Counted from the stretch's first letter, positions 20,916 through 32,447 are shown. The stretch: 64,000 bases of DNA from Pseudomonas sp. FP1742 (GCF_030687145.1 NZ_CP117460.1:620001-684000), one strand, 5' to 3'. Notes: generated from the letters alone by a model not told the origin. Program-made: numbers and translations.

Positions 20916-23546
20916 ATGGCCGATTGGCAGTCCCTCGATCCCGAGGCCGCTCGTGAAGCGGAAAAATATGAAAACCCTATTCCTAGCCGCGAACTGATCC
21001 TTCAGCACCTTGCTGATCGAGGTTCGCCTGCTAACCGCGAGCAGCTGGTCGAAGAGTTTGGTCTGACCACGGAAGACCAGATCGAAGCCCTGCGCCGCCG
21101 TCTGCGCGCCATGGAGCGCGACGCTCAACTCATCTATACCCGTCGCGGCACGTATGCGCCGGTGGATAAGCTCGACCTGATCCTGGGCCGCATCAGCGGT
21201 CACCGTGACGGCTTCGGCTTCCTGGTCCCGGACGACGGCAGTGATGACCTGTTCATGAGCCCGGCGCAAATGCGCCTGGTGTTCGATGGCGACCGTGCCC
21301 TGGCACGTGTTTCCGGCCTCGACCGTCGCGGTCGACGCGAAGGCATGATCGTCGAAGTGGTGTCTCGTGCCCACGAAAGCATCGTCGGTCGTTACTTCGA
21401 AGAGGGCGGTATCGGTTTCGTCGTTGCGGACAATCCGAAGATCCAGCAAGAAGTGCTGGTGACGCCGGGCCGCAACGCCAACGCGCAGATCGGTCAGTTC
21501 GTCGAAGTGAAGATCACTCACTGGCCGACGCCACGCTTCCAGCCGCAAGGTGACGTGGTCGAGGTCGTGGGCAACTACATGGCCCCGGGCATGGAAATCG
21601 ATGTTGCCCTGCGCACTTACGATATTCCGCACGTCTGGCCTGAAGCGGTCTTGAAAGAAGCCGCCAAGCTCAAGCCTGAAGTCGAAGAAAAAGACAAAGA
21701 GAAACGCATCGACCTGCGTCATCTGCCGTTCGTGACCATCGATGGCGAAGATGCGCGCGACTTCGATGACGCGGTTTACTGCGAAGCCAAACCGGGCAAA
21801 CTGCGCCTGTTCTCCGGCGGCTGGAAGTTGTACGTGGCGATTGCCGACGTTTCCAGCTACGTGAAAATCGGTTCGGCGCTGGATAACGAATCCCAGGTTC
21901 GTGGCAACTCGGTGTACTTCCCCGAGCGCGTGGTGCCGATGCTGCCTGAGCAGCTGTCCAACGGCCTGTGTTCGCTGAACCCGCACGTCGATCGCCTGGC
22001 CATGGTTTGCGAGATGACCATCTCCAAATCCGGTGAAATGACCGACTACTGCTTCTACGAAGCGGTGATTCACTCCCATGCCCGCCTGACCTACAACAAA
22101 GTCAGCGCCATGCTGGAAACGCCGAAAGCCACCGAAGCGCGTCAGCTTCGTGGTGAATACACCGACGTCCTGCCGCACCTCAAGCAGCTGTACGCGCTGT
22201 ACAAGGTTCTGCTGGCGGCCCGTCATGTGCGCGGCGCGATCGATTTCGAAACCCAGGAAACCCGGATCATCTTCGGTTCCGAGCGCAAGATTGCCGAAAT
22301 CCGTCCGACCGTGCGCAACGATGCGCACAAGCTGATCGAGGAATGCATGCTGGCGGCGAACGTGGCCACCGCCGAATTCCTGAAAAAGCACGAAATCCCT
22401 GCGTTGTATCGCGTCCACGATGGTCCGCCACCGGAGCGTCTGGAAAAACTGCGCGCCTTCCTCGGCGAGCTCGGCCTGTCCCTGCACAAAGGCAAGGACG
22501 GTCCGTCGCCGAAGGATTACCAGGCATTGCTGGCAAGTATCAAGGACCGTCCGGATTTCCATCTGATCCAGACCGTCATGCTGCGCTCGTTGAGCCAGGC
22601 GGTGTACAGCGCCGATAACCAGGGCCACTTCGGTCTGAATTACGAAGCCTATACCCACTTCACTTCGCCGATCCGCCGCTACCCGGACTTGCTCACGCAC
22701 CGGGCGATCCGCAGCGTCATCCATTCGAAAATGGACACCCCGCACGTTCGCCGTGCCGGCGCGATGACCATTCCGAAGGCGCGAATCTATCCGTACGACG
22801 AAGCGATCCTGGAGCAGCTCGGCGAGCAGTGCTCGATGAGCGAGCGCCGTGCCGACGAAGCCACCCGCGACGTCGTGAACTGGCTCAAGTGCGAGTTCAT
22901 GAAAGACCGCGTAGGCGAATCGTTCCCGGGTGTGATCACTGCCGTGACCGGTTTTGGCCTGTTCGTCGAGCTGACCGACATTTATGTCGAAGGCCTGGTG
23001 CATGTCACCGCGCTGCCGGGCGACTATTACCACTTCGATCCTGTGCATCACCGCCTCGCCGGTGAGCGTACCGGTCGCACCTTCCGCCTGGGCGACACCG
23101 TTGAGGTGCGCGTGATGCGCGTCGACCTCGACGAACGCAAGATCGACTTCGAGATGGCTGAAAAAACCCTCAGCGCGCCGATCGGTCGCAAGAAACGTGG
23201 CACTGAAACCACAGCGCCTGCTGCCAAGACAACTGCCGAGCCGGCACCGGCGAAAGCCGGGCGTCGTCCTGCCAAGGAAAAGGTCGTCGAGGCCTATCGC
23301 CCGAGCGATGCGGCGGCAAAAAATGCCGAGTTGCGCAAAAGCCGTGAACTGAAACAGGCGTTGCTGTCTGAAGCGAAAAGCGGCGGTAAAGCGGCGTCTG
23401 GGGGAAAGACCGGGCGGTCGGCGCCTGACAAGGCCTCCGGCGGCAAGCCAGCCAAACCAAGCAAACACCGTAAAGGCCCGCCAAAAGCGGGTTCCGCTCC
23501 AGCCGCCAGAAGCGGCGGGGCGCGTAAACCTAAGGCCAAGTCATGA
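20916..23546 (+). CDS. rnr: Ribonuclease R
   Basis: RNase R is a processive 3'-to-5' exoribonuclease that degrades structured RNA and acts in rRNA and tmRNA quality control. The order is an N-terminal helix-turn-helix (about residues 20-85), cold-shock/OB folds (about 85-240), the RNB catalytic domain containing DGEDARDFDDAVYCE (about 280-295), an S1 domain (about 665-750) and a Lys/Ala/Pro-rich basic tail from about 755 to 876. The start ATG 20916 begins MADWQSLDPEA. The stop overlaps the rlmB start by 4 bases. Confidence 0.95.
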   Translation: MADWQSLDPEAAREAEKYENPIPSRELILQHLADRGSPANREQLVEEFGLTTEDQIEALRRRLRAMERDAQLIYTRRGTYAPVDKLDLILGRISGHRDGFGFLVPDDGSDDLFMSPAQMRLVFDGDRALARVSGLDRRGRREGMIVEVVSRAHESIVGRYFEEGGIGFVVADNPKIQQEVLVTPGRNANAQIGQFVEVKITHWPTPRFQPQGDVVEVVGNYMAPGMEIDVALRTYDIPHVWPEAVLKEAAKLKPEVEEKDKEKRIDLRHLPFVTIDGEDARDFDDAVYCEAKPGKLRLFSGGWKLYVAIADVSSYVKIGSALDNESQVRGNSVYFPERVVPMLPEQLSNGLCSLNPHVDRLAMVCEMTISKSGEMTDYCFYEAVIHSHARLTYNKVSAMLETPKATEARQLRGEYTDVLPHLKQLYALYKVLLAARHVRGAIDFETQETRIIFGSERKIAEIRPTVRNDAHKLIEECMLAANVATAEFLKKHEIPALYRVHDGPPPERLEKLRAFLGELGLSLHKGKDGPSPKDYQALLASIKDRPDFHLIQTVMLRSLSQAVYSADNQGHFGLNYEAYTHFTSPIRRYPDLLTHRAIRSVIHSKMDTPHVRRAGAMTIPKARIYPYDEAILEQLGEQCSMSERRADEATRDVVNWLKCEFMKDRVGESFPGVITAVTGFGLFVELTDIYVEGLVHVTALPGDYYHFDPVHHRLAGERTGRTFRLGDTVEVRVMRVDLDERKIDFEMAEKTLSAPIGRKKRGTETTAPAAKTTAEPAPAKAGRRPAKEKVVEAYRPSDAAAKNAELRKSRELKQALLSEAKSGGKAASGGKTGRSAPDKASGGKPAKPSKHRKGPPKAGSAPAARSGGARKPKAKS

Positions 23547-24310
23547 GTCAGTTGGAAAAGATCTACGGCGTGCACGCGGTAGAAGCGTTGCTGCGTCATC
23601 ACCCAAAACGCGTCAAGCAGATCTGGCTGGCTGAAGGCCGCAGTGATCCGCGGGTGCAGACGTTGATCGAACTGGCTGCCGAAAATCGCGTAGCCGTCGG
23701 TCAGGCCGAGCGCCGTGAGCTGGACGCCTGGGTTGAAGGCGTGCACCAGGGTGTGGTGGCGGACGTGAGCCCGAGCCAGGTCTGGGGCGAGGCGATGCTT
23801 GACGAATTGCTGGATCGCACCGAAGGCGCGCCGTTGCTGCTGGTGCTAGACGGCGTGACCGATCCGCACAACCTTGGCGCTTGCCTGCGCTCGGCCGATG
23901 CGGCCGGTGCGCTGGCGGTGATCGTGCCGAAGGATAAGTCAGCCACCCTGACGCCGACGGTACGGAAAGTCGCCTGTGGCGCGGCGGAAGTGATTCCGCT
24001 GGTTGCGGTGACCAATCTGGCGCGCACTCTGGAAAAGCTCAAGCAGCGTGGCTTGTGGGTCGTCGGTACGGCGGGTGAGGCTGAGCAGGATCTGTATCAG
24101 CAGGATCTGACCGGTCCGACCATCCTGATCATGGGTGCGGAGGGCAGCGGCATGCGCCGCCTGACTCGCGACCTTTGCGACTATCTGGTACGCCTGCCGA
24201 TGGCGGGCAGCGTCAGCAGTCTCAACGTATCCGTCGCCACCGGTGTCTGCCTGTTCGAAGCGCTGCGCCAGCGCGGCGTCAAAGCTGCCGGGACCGCCAA
24301 AAAGTCTTAA
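23543..24310 (+). CDS. rlmB: 23S rRNA (guanosine-2251-2'-O)-methyltransferase
   Basis: RlmB methylates G2251 in the peptidyl-transferase P loop. A substrate-binding N-domain (EKIYGVHAVEALLRHHPKR) precedes the SPOUT trefoil-knot domain. Motif 1 is GVTDPHNLGACLRSADAAG, motif 2 is GAEGSGMRRL and motif 3 is PMAGSVSSLNVSVA. At 255 residues the length is normal. The ATGA overlap with rnr indicates coupled expression. Confidence 0.95.
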   Translation: MSQLEKIYGVHAVEALLRHHPKRVKQIWLAEGRSDPRVQTLIELAAENRVAVGQAERRELDAWVEGVHQGVVADVSPSQVWGEAMLDELLDRTEGAPLLLVLDGVTDPHNLGACLRSADAAGALAVIVPKDKSATLTPTVRKVACGAAEVIPLVAVTNLARTLEKLKQRGLWVVGTAGEAEQDLYQQDLTGPTILIMGAEGSGMRRLTRDLCDYLVRLPMAGSVSSLNVSVATGVCLFEALRQRGVKAAGTAKKS

Positions 24311-24327
24311 GCCGCACGCGATCCAAA

Positions 24328-24417
24328 TGTGGGAGCGGGCTTGCTCGCGAAAGCGGAGTGTCATTCAGCAAAAATGTTGGATGTGATACCGCATTCGCGA
24401 GCAGGCCCGCTCCCACA
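24328..24417. repeat. REP doublet
   Basis: Inverted TGTGGGAGCGGGCTTGCTCG-type units flank a spacer of about 35 bp containing ATGTTGGATGTGATACCGC, a spacer type seen again at 46123. Confidence 0.9.
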
Positions 24418-24480
24418 ATGGTTTGTGTCAGGGCAAAACTTGATGGTGTGAACGAACTGTTCAAATAATCACCAATTGCC

Positions 24481-24509
24481 TTGCACCTCTCTCGACCCTT
24501 CTCTACAAT
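24481..24509 (+). promoter_or_regulatory. Candidate sigma-70 promoter of the rpsF operon
   Basis: TTGCAC, a 17-bp spacer and TACAAT. The -10 is strong and the -35 weak. The predicted start is near 24516, leaving a leader of about 110 nt. Confidence 0.6.
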
Positions 24510-24627
24510 TGCGCCCCTTGCTGTGACGGCAGGCACGCATGTGTCTATCGCAAGCAAGTCCATAAGTGTCATTCACTCCTTGTCTGACCGCTTTTGAGCG
24601 GCAGGCTACAACCCGTAAGGAGCATTC
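24510..24627 (+). promoter_or_regulatory. rpsF leader, candidate S6:S18-binding autoregulatory element
   Basis: The leader ends with a hairpin CCGC-TTTTGA-GCGG (24588-24601) followed by GGCTACAACCCGTAAGGAGC, which includes the RBS. Many bacteria control rpsF-rpsR through an RNA that mimics the 16S site for the S6:S18 pair. The position and the CCG-bearing hairpin fit, but I have not matched it to a covariance model. Confidence 0.45.
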
Positions 24628-25050
24628 ATGCGTCATTACGAAATCATCTTTTTGGTCCACCCGGATCAAAGCGAGCAAGTCGGCGGCATGGTTGAGCGTT
24701 ACACCAAGCTGATCGAAGAAGACGGCGGCAAAATCCACCGTCTGGAAGATTGGGGCCGTCGTCAACTGGCCTACGCAATCAACAATGTTCACAAGGCTCA
24801 CTACGTGATGCTGAACGTTGAGTGCACTGGCAAGGCCCTGGCCGAGCTGGAAGACAACTTCCGCTACAACGATGCAGTGATCCGTAACCTGGTCATCCGT
24901 CGCGAAGAAGCCGTTACCGGCCAATCCGAGATGCTCAAGGCTGAAGAAAACCGCAGTGAGCGCCGTGAGCGTCGCGATCGTCCTGAGCACTCCGACGCTG
25001 AAGGCGTTGACAGTGATGACAGCGCCGACAGCGATAACGCTGACGAGTAA
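24628..25050 (+). CDS. rpsF: 30S ribosomal protein S6
   Basis: S6 binds 16S rRNA with S18 on the 30S platform. The start [18 protein letters not shown] is typical, as are [18 protein letters not shown] and [15 protein letters not shown]. The C-terminal tail is acidic ([13 protein letters not shown]), the kind extended by RimK in some bacteria. At 140 residues it matches other Pseudomonas S6 proteins. It heads the rpsF-rpsR-membrane protein-rplI cluster. Confidence 0.97.
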   Translation: MRHYEIIFLVHPDQSEQVGGMVERYTKLIEEDGGKIHRLEDWGRRQLAYAINNVHKAHYVMLNVECTGKALAELEDNFRYNDAVIRNLVIRREEAVTGQSEMLKAEENRSERRERRDRPEHSDAEGVDSDDSADSDNADE

Positions 25051-25078
25051 TCCACGGACCTTTTGAGGAGCCTATTAC

Positions 25079-25309
25079 ATGGCACGTTTCTTCCGTCGTC
25101 GTAAATTCTGCCGCTTCACCGCTGAAGACGTGAAAGAGATCGATTACAAAGATCTCAACACTCTGAAAGCTTACGTATCCGAGACCGGCAAAATCGTTCC
25201 AAGCCGCATCACCGGTACCAAAGCACGTTATCAGCGTCAGCTGGCCACCGCTATCAAGCGCGCCCGCTTCCTGGCCCTGCTGGCCTACACCGACAGCCAC
25301 GGCCGCTGA
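25079..25309 (+). CDS. rpsR: 30S ribosomal protein S18
   Basis: S18 is a 76-residue basic protein beginning [16 protein letters not shown]. It includes the family segment [13 protein letters not shown] and ends with [15 protein letters not shown]. It lies 28 bases after rpsF with its own RBS (TTTGAGGAG). Binding with S6 to the platform rRNA is established for the family. Confidence 0.97.
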
Positions 25310-25345
25310 GACCGGGCAGTCGACACGTAGCAAAGGATTGAATGC

Positions 25346-26239
25346 ATGCGCGCCTTAGCTGAGTTCATCATGCGCGGCCGTATGCAGGCCACTCTGGTAG
25401 TGGCCGGATGCGCAACATTGCCGTTGTTGTATTGGTTGGGTGCTGCCGCCGGATGCCTTGTGCTCCTGCGGCGCGGATTGAAGGACGCCGTTGGCGTACT
25501 TGCTCTGGGACTGCTGCCGGCGTTGATCTGGTGGCTTTACTCCGACGACCCACGGGCACTTCTGGTGCTGCTGGGGTCTTCGGGCCTTGCGCTGGTTTTG
25601 CGCGCAAGCGAGTCCTGGAACCGCGTGCTGCTGGTCAGCATAGCGATGGGATTGGTGTTTTCAGTGGTGCTGGGGGCGGCTTTTGCGCCCCAGATCGAGA
25701 TGCTGGCGCAGGCTTTGATAAAAGTCATGCCGTCGCTACTCGGTGATGTCTACCAGCAATTGTCGGTAGACGAGCAAGCGCGTTTCGCGTCCCTGATCGC
25801 ACCGGTCCTGACCGGCCTGATTGCGGCCTTGTTGCAAATCGTCAGTGTGCTGAGCCTGATTGTAGGGCGCTACTGGCAGGCGTTGTTGTACAACCCGGGT
25901 GGTTTTGGTCGCGAGTTTCGCGCCATCCGAATCCCGCTGGGACCGGCGATGTTGCTGCTGGCGTTAATGCTTCTGGGGCCAAATCTGGGCCCGCAGATGG
26001 CCATGTTGACGCCGTTGTGCAGCGTACCGCTGGTGTTCGCCGGGCTGGCCCTGATTCACGGGCTGGTGGCGCAAAAGCGGCTGGCCAAATTCTGGCTGGT
26101 GGGGTTGTACGTCACGCTGTTGCTGTTCATGCAGCTGATCTATCCGTTGCTGGTGGTCCTGGCCATCGTCGACAGCCTGATTGATTTTCGCGGTCGTTCG
26201 GCGCCGAAAGATGCCGATAACGCGAACGGTGAAGGTTAA
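25346..26239 (+). CDS. DUF2232 family membrane protein
   Basis: This 297-residue protein has about eight hydrophobic segments and a short charged C-terminus (FRGRSAPKDADNANGEG). It belongs to the YybS/DUF2232 membrane proteins that commonly sit between rpsR and rplI in pseudomonads. The function is unknown, and the S-component-like fold suggested for the family is only inference here. It lies 36 bases after rpsR and 19 before rplI, so it is co-transcribed with ribosomal genes. Confidence 0.8.
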   Translation: MRALAEFIMRGRMQATLVVAGCATLPLLYWLGAAAGCLVLLRRGLKDAVGVLALGLLPALIWWLYSDDPRALLVLLGSSGLALVLRASESWNRVLLVSIAMGLVFSVVLGAAFAPQIEMLAQALIKVMPSLLGDVYQQLSVDEQARFASLIAPVLTGLIAALLQIVSVLSLIVGRYWQALLYNPGGFGREFRAIRIPLGPAMLLLALMLLGPNLGPQMAMLTPLCSVPLVFAGLALIHGLVAQKRLAKFWLVGLYVTLLLFMQLIYPLLVVLAIVDSLIDFRGRSAPKDADNANGEG

Positions 26240-26258
26240 AAGTTAAGAGGATTTTCAC

Positions 26259-26705
26259 ATGCAACTGATCCTTCTGGAAAAAGTCACCAACCTGGGCAAC
26301 CTGGGTGACAAAGTGAACGTTAAGGCTGGTTACGGTCGTAACTACCTGCTGCCTTACGGCAAAGCTACCGCTGCGACCGCTGCCAACCTGGCTGCGTTCG
26401 AAGAGCGTCGCGCTGAGCTGGAAAAAGCCGCAGCAGACCGTAAAACTTCGGCTGAAAGCCGTGCCGCCCAACTGGCTGAGCTGGAAGTGACTATCACTGC
26501 CACCGCCGGTGACGAAGGCAAGCTGTTCGGTTCGATCGGCACCCACGACATCGCTGATGCACTGACCGCCTCTGGCGTTGAAGTTGCAAAAAGCGAAGTT
26601 CGTCTGCCGAACGGCACCATCCGCAACGTAGGCGAATTCGACGTAGCCGTGCACCTGCACGCCGAAGTTGAAGCCACCGTACGCGTTGTCGTGGTAGCAG
26701 CTTAA
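26259..26705 (+). CDS. rplI: 50S ribosomal protein L9
   Basis: L9 binds domain V of 23S rRNA at the base of the L1 stalk and helps keep reading frame. The N-domain begins [20 protein letters not shown] and shows [14 protein letters not shown] long helix links it to the C-domain ([16 protein letters not shown]). At 148 residues it is complete. A terminator follows. Confidence 0.97.
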   Translation: MQLILLEKVTNLGNLGDKVNVKAGYGRNYLLPYGKATAATAANLAAFEERRAELEKAAADRKTSAESRAAQLAELEVTITATAGDEGKLFGSIGTHDIADALTASGVEVAKSEVRLPNGTIRNVGEFDVAVHLHAEVEATVRVVVVAA

Positions 26706-26750
26706 GCAGTACTTGTCGGCTGGCACCCTCGGGTGCTTGCCGGTAACATC

Positions 26751-26788
26751 GGGCACGATCCTGTTTACAGGTCGTGCCCTTTGTCTTT
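26751..26788 (+). terminator. Terminator after rplI
   Basis: GGGCACGA/TCGTGCCC with an inner CCTG/CAGG stem, followed by TTTGTCTTT. A second hairpin with a GGCACCC arm lies just before it (26717-26744). Confidence 0.75.
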
Positions 26789-26841
26789 CTGCAGTACCTG
26801 ATTTTCACAACCCCTGCTTTTCCTGAATAAACCAAGTGGCC

Positions 26842-28236
26842 ATGAACGATATCTCCGCTCCTGAGCAATACGATCTGCAAACCGCTGCCCTGAAGGTGCC
26901 GCCGCATTCCATCGAGGCCGAACAGGCCGTGCTCGGTGGTCTGATGCTGGACAACAACGCCTGGGAACGCGTACTCGATCAAGTCTCCGACGGCGATTTC
27001 TATCGGCATGACCACCGCCTGATTTTCCGTGCGATCGCCAAACTGGCGGACCAGAACCAGCCGATCGATGTCGTGACCCTGGCCGAGCAATTGGACAAGG
27101 AAGGGCAGACCTCCCAGGTTGGCGGCCTCGGTTACCTCGGTGAGTTGGCAAAAAACACGCCGTCCGTCGCCAACATCAAGGCGTATGCGCAGATCGTCCG
27201 CGCGCGGGCGACCCTGCGACAGCTGATTGGCATCGCCACTGAGATTGCCGACAGCGCTTTCAACCCGGAAGGGCGCACGGCTGAAGAGATCCTCGACGAA
27301 GCTGAACGGCAGATCTTCCAGATCGCCGAGGCCCGGCCAAAAACCGGCGGCCCGGTGAGCGTGAACGACCTGTTGACCAAGGCCATCGACCGTATCGACA
27401 CCCTGTTCAACACGGATAACTCGATCACCGGTCTGTCCACCGGTTACACCGACCTCGATGAGAAGACCAGTGGCCTGCAACCGGCCGACCTGATCATTGT
27501 CGCCGGCCGTCCGTCCATGGGTAAAACCACCTTTGCGATGAACCTGGTGGAAAACGCCGTGTTGCGCAGCGATAAGTGCGTACTGGTCTACTCGCTGGAG
27601 ATGCCAGGTGAATCGCTGATCATGCGTATGCTTTCATCCCTTGGCCGTATCGACCAGACCAAGGTCCGTGCCGGTCGCCTGGACGACGACGATTGGCCGC
27701 GCCTGACCTCTGCGGTCAATCTGCTCAATGATCGCAAGCTGTTCATCGACGATACGGCCGGTATCAGCCCATCGGAAATGCGTGCGCGGACCCGGCGCCT
27801 GGTGCGTGAGCATGGCGACATCGCCTTGATCATGATCGACTACCTGCAATTGATGCAGATCCCGGGTTCGGGCGGCGACAACCGGACCAACGAGATTTCC
27901 GAGATCTCCCGTTCCTTGAAGGCTCTGGCCAAGGAATTCAACTGCCCGGTGGTGGCGTTGTCCCAGCTCAACCGCTCCCTGGAGCAACGACCGAACAAAC
28001 GCCCGATCAACTCCGACCTCCGGGAATCCGGAGCGATCGAGCAGGATGCTGACGTGATCATGTTCGTGTACCGGGACGAGGTGTACCACCCGGAAACCGA
28101 GCACAAAGGCATCGCCGAGATCATCATCGGCAAGCAGCGGAACGGCCCGATCGGTACATCCCGACTGGCGTTCATCGGTAAATACACCCGCTTCGAGAAC
28201 CTCGCGCCGGGCAGCTACAACTTCGACGACGAATAA
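26842..28236 (+). CDS. dnaB: Replicative DNA helicase
   Basis: DnaB is the hexameric fork helicase. The N-terminal collar domain (PPHSIEAEQAVLGGLMLD) is joined by a linker to a RecA-like ATPase with Walker A GRPSMGKTTFAMN (about residues 212-224), Walker B LIMIDYLQLM and the DnaB motif SRSLKALAKEFNCPVVALSQ. No intein is present. I choose ATG 26842 (MNDISAPEQYD, 464 aa); a GTG two codons upstream is in frame. A REP doublet follows directly. Confidence 0.95.
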   Translation: MNDISAPEQYDLQTAALKVPPHSIEAEQAVLGGLMLDNNAWERVLDQVSDGDFYRHDHRLIFRAIAKLADQNQPIDVVTLAEQLDKEGQTSQVGGLGYLGELAKNTPSVANIKAYAQIVRARATLRQLIGIATEIADSAFNPEGRTAEEILDEAERQIFQIAEARPKTGGPVSVNDLLTKAIDRIDTLFNTDNSITGLSTGYTDLDEKTSGLQPADLIIVAGRPSMGKTTFAMNLVENAVLRSDKCVLVYSLEMPGESLIMRMLSSLGRIDQTKVRAGRLDDDDWPRLTSAVNLLNDRKLFIDDTAGISPSEMRARTRRLVREHGDIALIMIDYLQLMQIPGSGGDNRTNEISEISRSLKALAKEFNCPVVALSQLNRSLEQRPNKRPINSDLRESGAIEQDADVIMFVYRDEVYHPETEHKGIAEIIIGKQRNGPIGTSRLAFIGKYTRFENLAPGSYNFDDE

Positions 28237-28239
28237 CCT

Positions 28240-28328
28240 TGTGGGAGCGGGCTCGCTCGCGAGTGCGGCAGTACATTCAACCTGATTGCTGAATGGCACA
28301 CCGCTTTCGCGAGCAAGTCCGCTCCCAT
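28240..28328. repeat. REP doublet
   Basis: Inverted GTGGGAGCGGGC units flank a spacer of about 35 bp, between dnaB and the radical SAM gene. Confidence 0.9.
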
Positions 28329-28427
28329 TTGGGTTACGCGTAATTTCCGACTATAGCCGTCGGAATTGGTTATTTTTTGTGCTATATTCCGCGCCCGCGA
28401 TTTTTCATCTCAACACCGGTCATCGAC

Positions 28428-30731
<2,304 letters not shown>

Positions 30732-30747
30732 TCTCCGCGCCATATCG

Positions 30748-30782
30748 CAAAACGCCAGCCTCAGTGCTGGCGTTTTGTTTTC
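30748..30782 (+). terminator. Strong intrinsic terminator after ygiQ
   Basis: A perfect 12-bp stem CAAAACGCCAGC/GCTGGCGTTTTG with a 6-nt loop is followed by a T-rich tract. Confidence 0.9.
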
Positions 30783-30867
30783 TAGCGAGTGTGCGGCCTG
30801 TTTGCTAAGGTGGCGCGCACTTCAACGGCTGCCCGGACAACCGATTTCCCTGTATAACGCCCAATCC

Positions 30868-30892
30868 TGTGGGAGCCGGGCTCGCCCGCGAT
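30868..30892. repeat. Single degenerate REP unit
   Basis: TGTGGGAGCCGGGCTCGCCC resembles one arm of the REP palindrome, with an inserted base. No partner arm is nearby. Confidence 0.6.
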
Positions 30893-30945
30893 GACGGCGG
30901 CACAGGCAATAAAGATCTCACCCCCGATTCTCAAGGACGATTTAC

Positions 30946-31866
30946 ATGAGCAACCCCTTACCGGGTATCGGCATGGATTACAGCCCCTCCCAGTTCATGG
31001 CCCGCCAACGCATCGAAAGCCAGATCAACCTGCCACGCCTGTTCGCCGCCATCGACGCCGACCCCGGAATCGTCGGCGCGGGCGTTGTGTACATTGACGC
31101 TGAGTTCAACGTAGTGACCCTGCGCGAGTTCAAGCCGATTTGCAGCATCAAGCCCAAGCGGATCATTTTGCGCGAGGCGCAGAAGTACATTGCGCCTGCG
31201 CAATTCGTCCAGCAGGTGCAGGACAATCCGCGCGAATCGCGCCTGGTTGGTGAGGCAGTCAACACCAGCTTATCGTGCGCGGGTGCAGTGATCGGCTGGA
31301 TCGTAGTGCTCAGTGGCTCCGTGGCTATTCCGTTTTCGGCAGGGGCAAGTACGGTGGTCGCTGCGCTCGGTTATACCGCTGCGGCTGCCAGCTCAGTGCA
31401 GTGTTTTGCCAGCGGCTATCGGACCCGCAATGAGATCGTCAACCCCGCCCGTAACGATGAGCTCGACAGCGAAGAGTGGTACCAGTACACCATGATTGCG
31501 CTGGATGCTGCGTCCTTGGTCGGGGTAGGCGCATCCACGCTGACAACGCTCAAACTGGTCAGGCTGAATAAGGCCACGACCGGGAAAAGTGTCAGGGAAG
31601 TGCTCAGGGGGCTGAATCGACAGGAGCGTGCCAAACTGACCAAAGAACTATTGAGCATCAACGACCCGCGCTTGACGTCGAAGATGATCAAGTTGAAGCA
31701 GTTGTCGGGTGAATTGCCCAAGCGTTTCACACCCACCGAGGTCAAGAATGCAACGGTCACTCAGATAAAAGACGCCTTGGGCGCCGCTATCGGTTTTACC
31801 GGCAGTGCAATTTCGGGCAATGTCCGCACCATTGCCGTAGGTCTGTACGAGGAGGCTGAGCAATGA
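30946..31866 (+). CDS. Hypothetical protein with glycine/alanine-rich hydrophobic core; candidate toxin/effector
   Basis: I do not recognise this 306-residue protein by name. It has no signal peptide and no PAAR, VgrG or Rhs part. A soluble N-terminal 100 residues precede a strongly hydrophobic Gly/Ala/Ser-rich stretch (about 108-154, containing IGWIVVLSGSVAIPFSAGAS), a second at 182-204 and a third, amphipathic one at 276-302. Between them lies a Lys/Arg-rich helical segment (205-262). This layout resembles pore-forming bacterial toxins and type VI effectors. The next gene overlaps it by 4 bases and encodes a four-helix membrane protein, as an immunity gene would. The toxin role is inference. 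Confidence 0.5.
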   Translation: MSNPLPGIGMDYSPSQFMARQRIESQINLPRLFAAIDADPGIVGAGVVYIDAEFNVVTLREFKPICSIKPKRIILREAQKYIAPAQFVQQVQDNPRESRLVGEAVNTSLSCAGAVIGWIVVLSGSVAIPFSAGASTVVAALGYTAAAASSVQCFASGYRTRNEIVNPARNDELDSEEWYQYTMIALDAASLVGVGASTLTTLKLVRLNKATTGKSVREVLRGLNRQERAKLTKELLSINDPRLTSKMIKLKQLSGELPKRFTPTEVKNATVTQIKDALGAAIGFTGSAISGNVRTIAVGLYEEAEQ

Positions 31867-32312
31867 ATGAGCTGCCCAGCATTCGCAATTTTCTATCGAA
31901 GTATTTCCCGGTCTTCATGGGGGCAATATTCGCGTCAATTTTTACCCTGGTCTTTGCGGTGCCTTTGTTTTTCGAAAGCTATTTTCGAAACCTTCCGTTG
32001 GCTGACAGCGCCAAGTACTCGTTTTTCGGGGGGATCGCGCTGACCCTCATTGTCGCGCACTGCCATTTCATGGTCGCGCGCGGTCGTCCGCATTGGGTGC
32101 GGCCTCTGGTTGTGCTTCTGGCCCTTTGTTTTCTTGGGGTATTGCCCACCATTGCATATGAGGTGCATCCCCTGACTTATGCTGTGACGTTGTTGTTCCC
32201 ATTGCTGGCGCTATTGCTGCTCAACAGCAAGCGTCACCGCGAGATGCGCCAGAAGCTGCTTGAAGTACGTCACTTGCGCCAAGCTGTTATTGCAAAGCAC
32301 AAAGCCCGTTAG
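31863..32312 (+). CDS. Four-helix membrane protein; candidate immunity partner
   Basis: This 149-residue protein has four predicted membrane helices (about residues 15-37, 52-70, 79-98 and 103-121) and a basic cytoplasmic tail (NSKRHREMRQKLLEVRHLRQ). It has no family signature I recognise. The ATGA overlap with the preceding gene means the two are translated together. Inner-membrane immunity proteins against pore-forming effectors often look like this. Its base composition is more AT-rich than the flanking housekeeping genes, in keeping with an accessory cassette. Confidence 0.5.
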   Translation: MNELPSIRNFLSKYFPVFMGAIFASIFTLVFAVPLFFESYFRNLPLADSAKYSFFGGIALTLIVAHCHFMVARGRPHWVRPLVVLLALCFLGVLPTIAYEVHPLTYAVTLLFPLLALLLLNSKRHREMRQKLLEVRHLRQAVIAKHKAR

Positions 32313-32368
32313 TTGAGTAGATTCGGGCCCCGCCCTTCACACGTGCGCCACAAATATGTGCAACTCTC

Positions 32369-32414
32369 GCACCATAACCGCGGCCACGGCGCCGTTTTGG
32401 TGCTGTACTGCACC
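32369..32414 (+). promoter_or_regulatory. NtrC-like half-sites upstream of the amidoligase cluster
   Basis: GCACC at 32369-32373 and an inverted pair GGTGC-N6-GCACC at 32399-32414 lie about 60-105 bp upstream of the predicted sigma-54 start. GCACC/GGTGC are NtrC half-site sequences, but here the inner pair faces outward, so the assignment is tentative. Confidence 0.35.
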
Positions 32415-32447
32415 GGGTCTGTTGATAAAGCGCAATGACCGCCGCTC

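Noticed and set aside
20913..23468. 851-codon frame antisense to rnr
   Set aside because: Mirror of a GC-rich coding gene, rich in His, Arg, Gln and Phe, with no domain; rnr on the plus strand is unambiguous.
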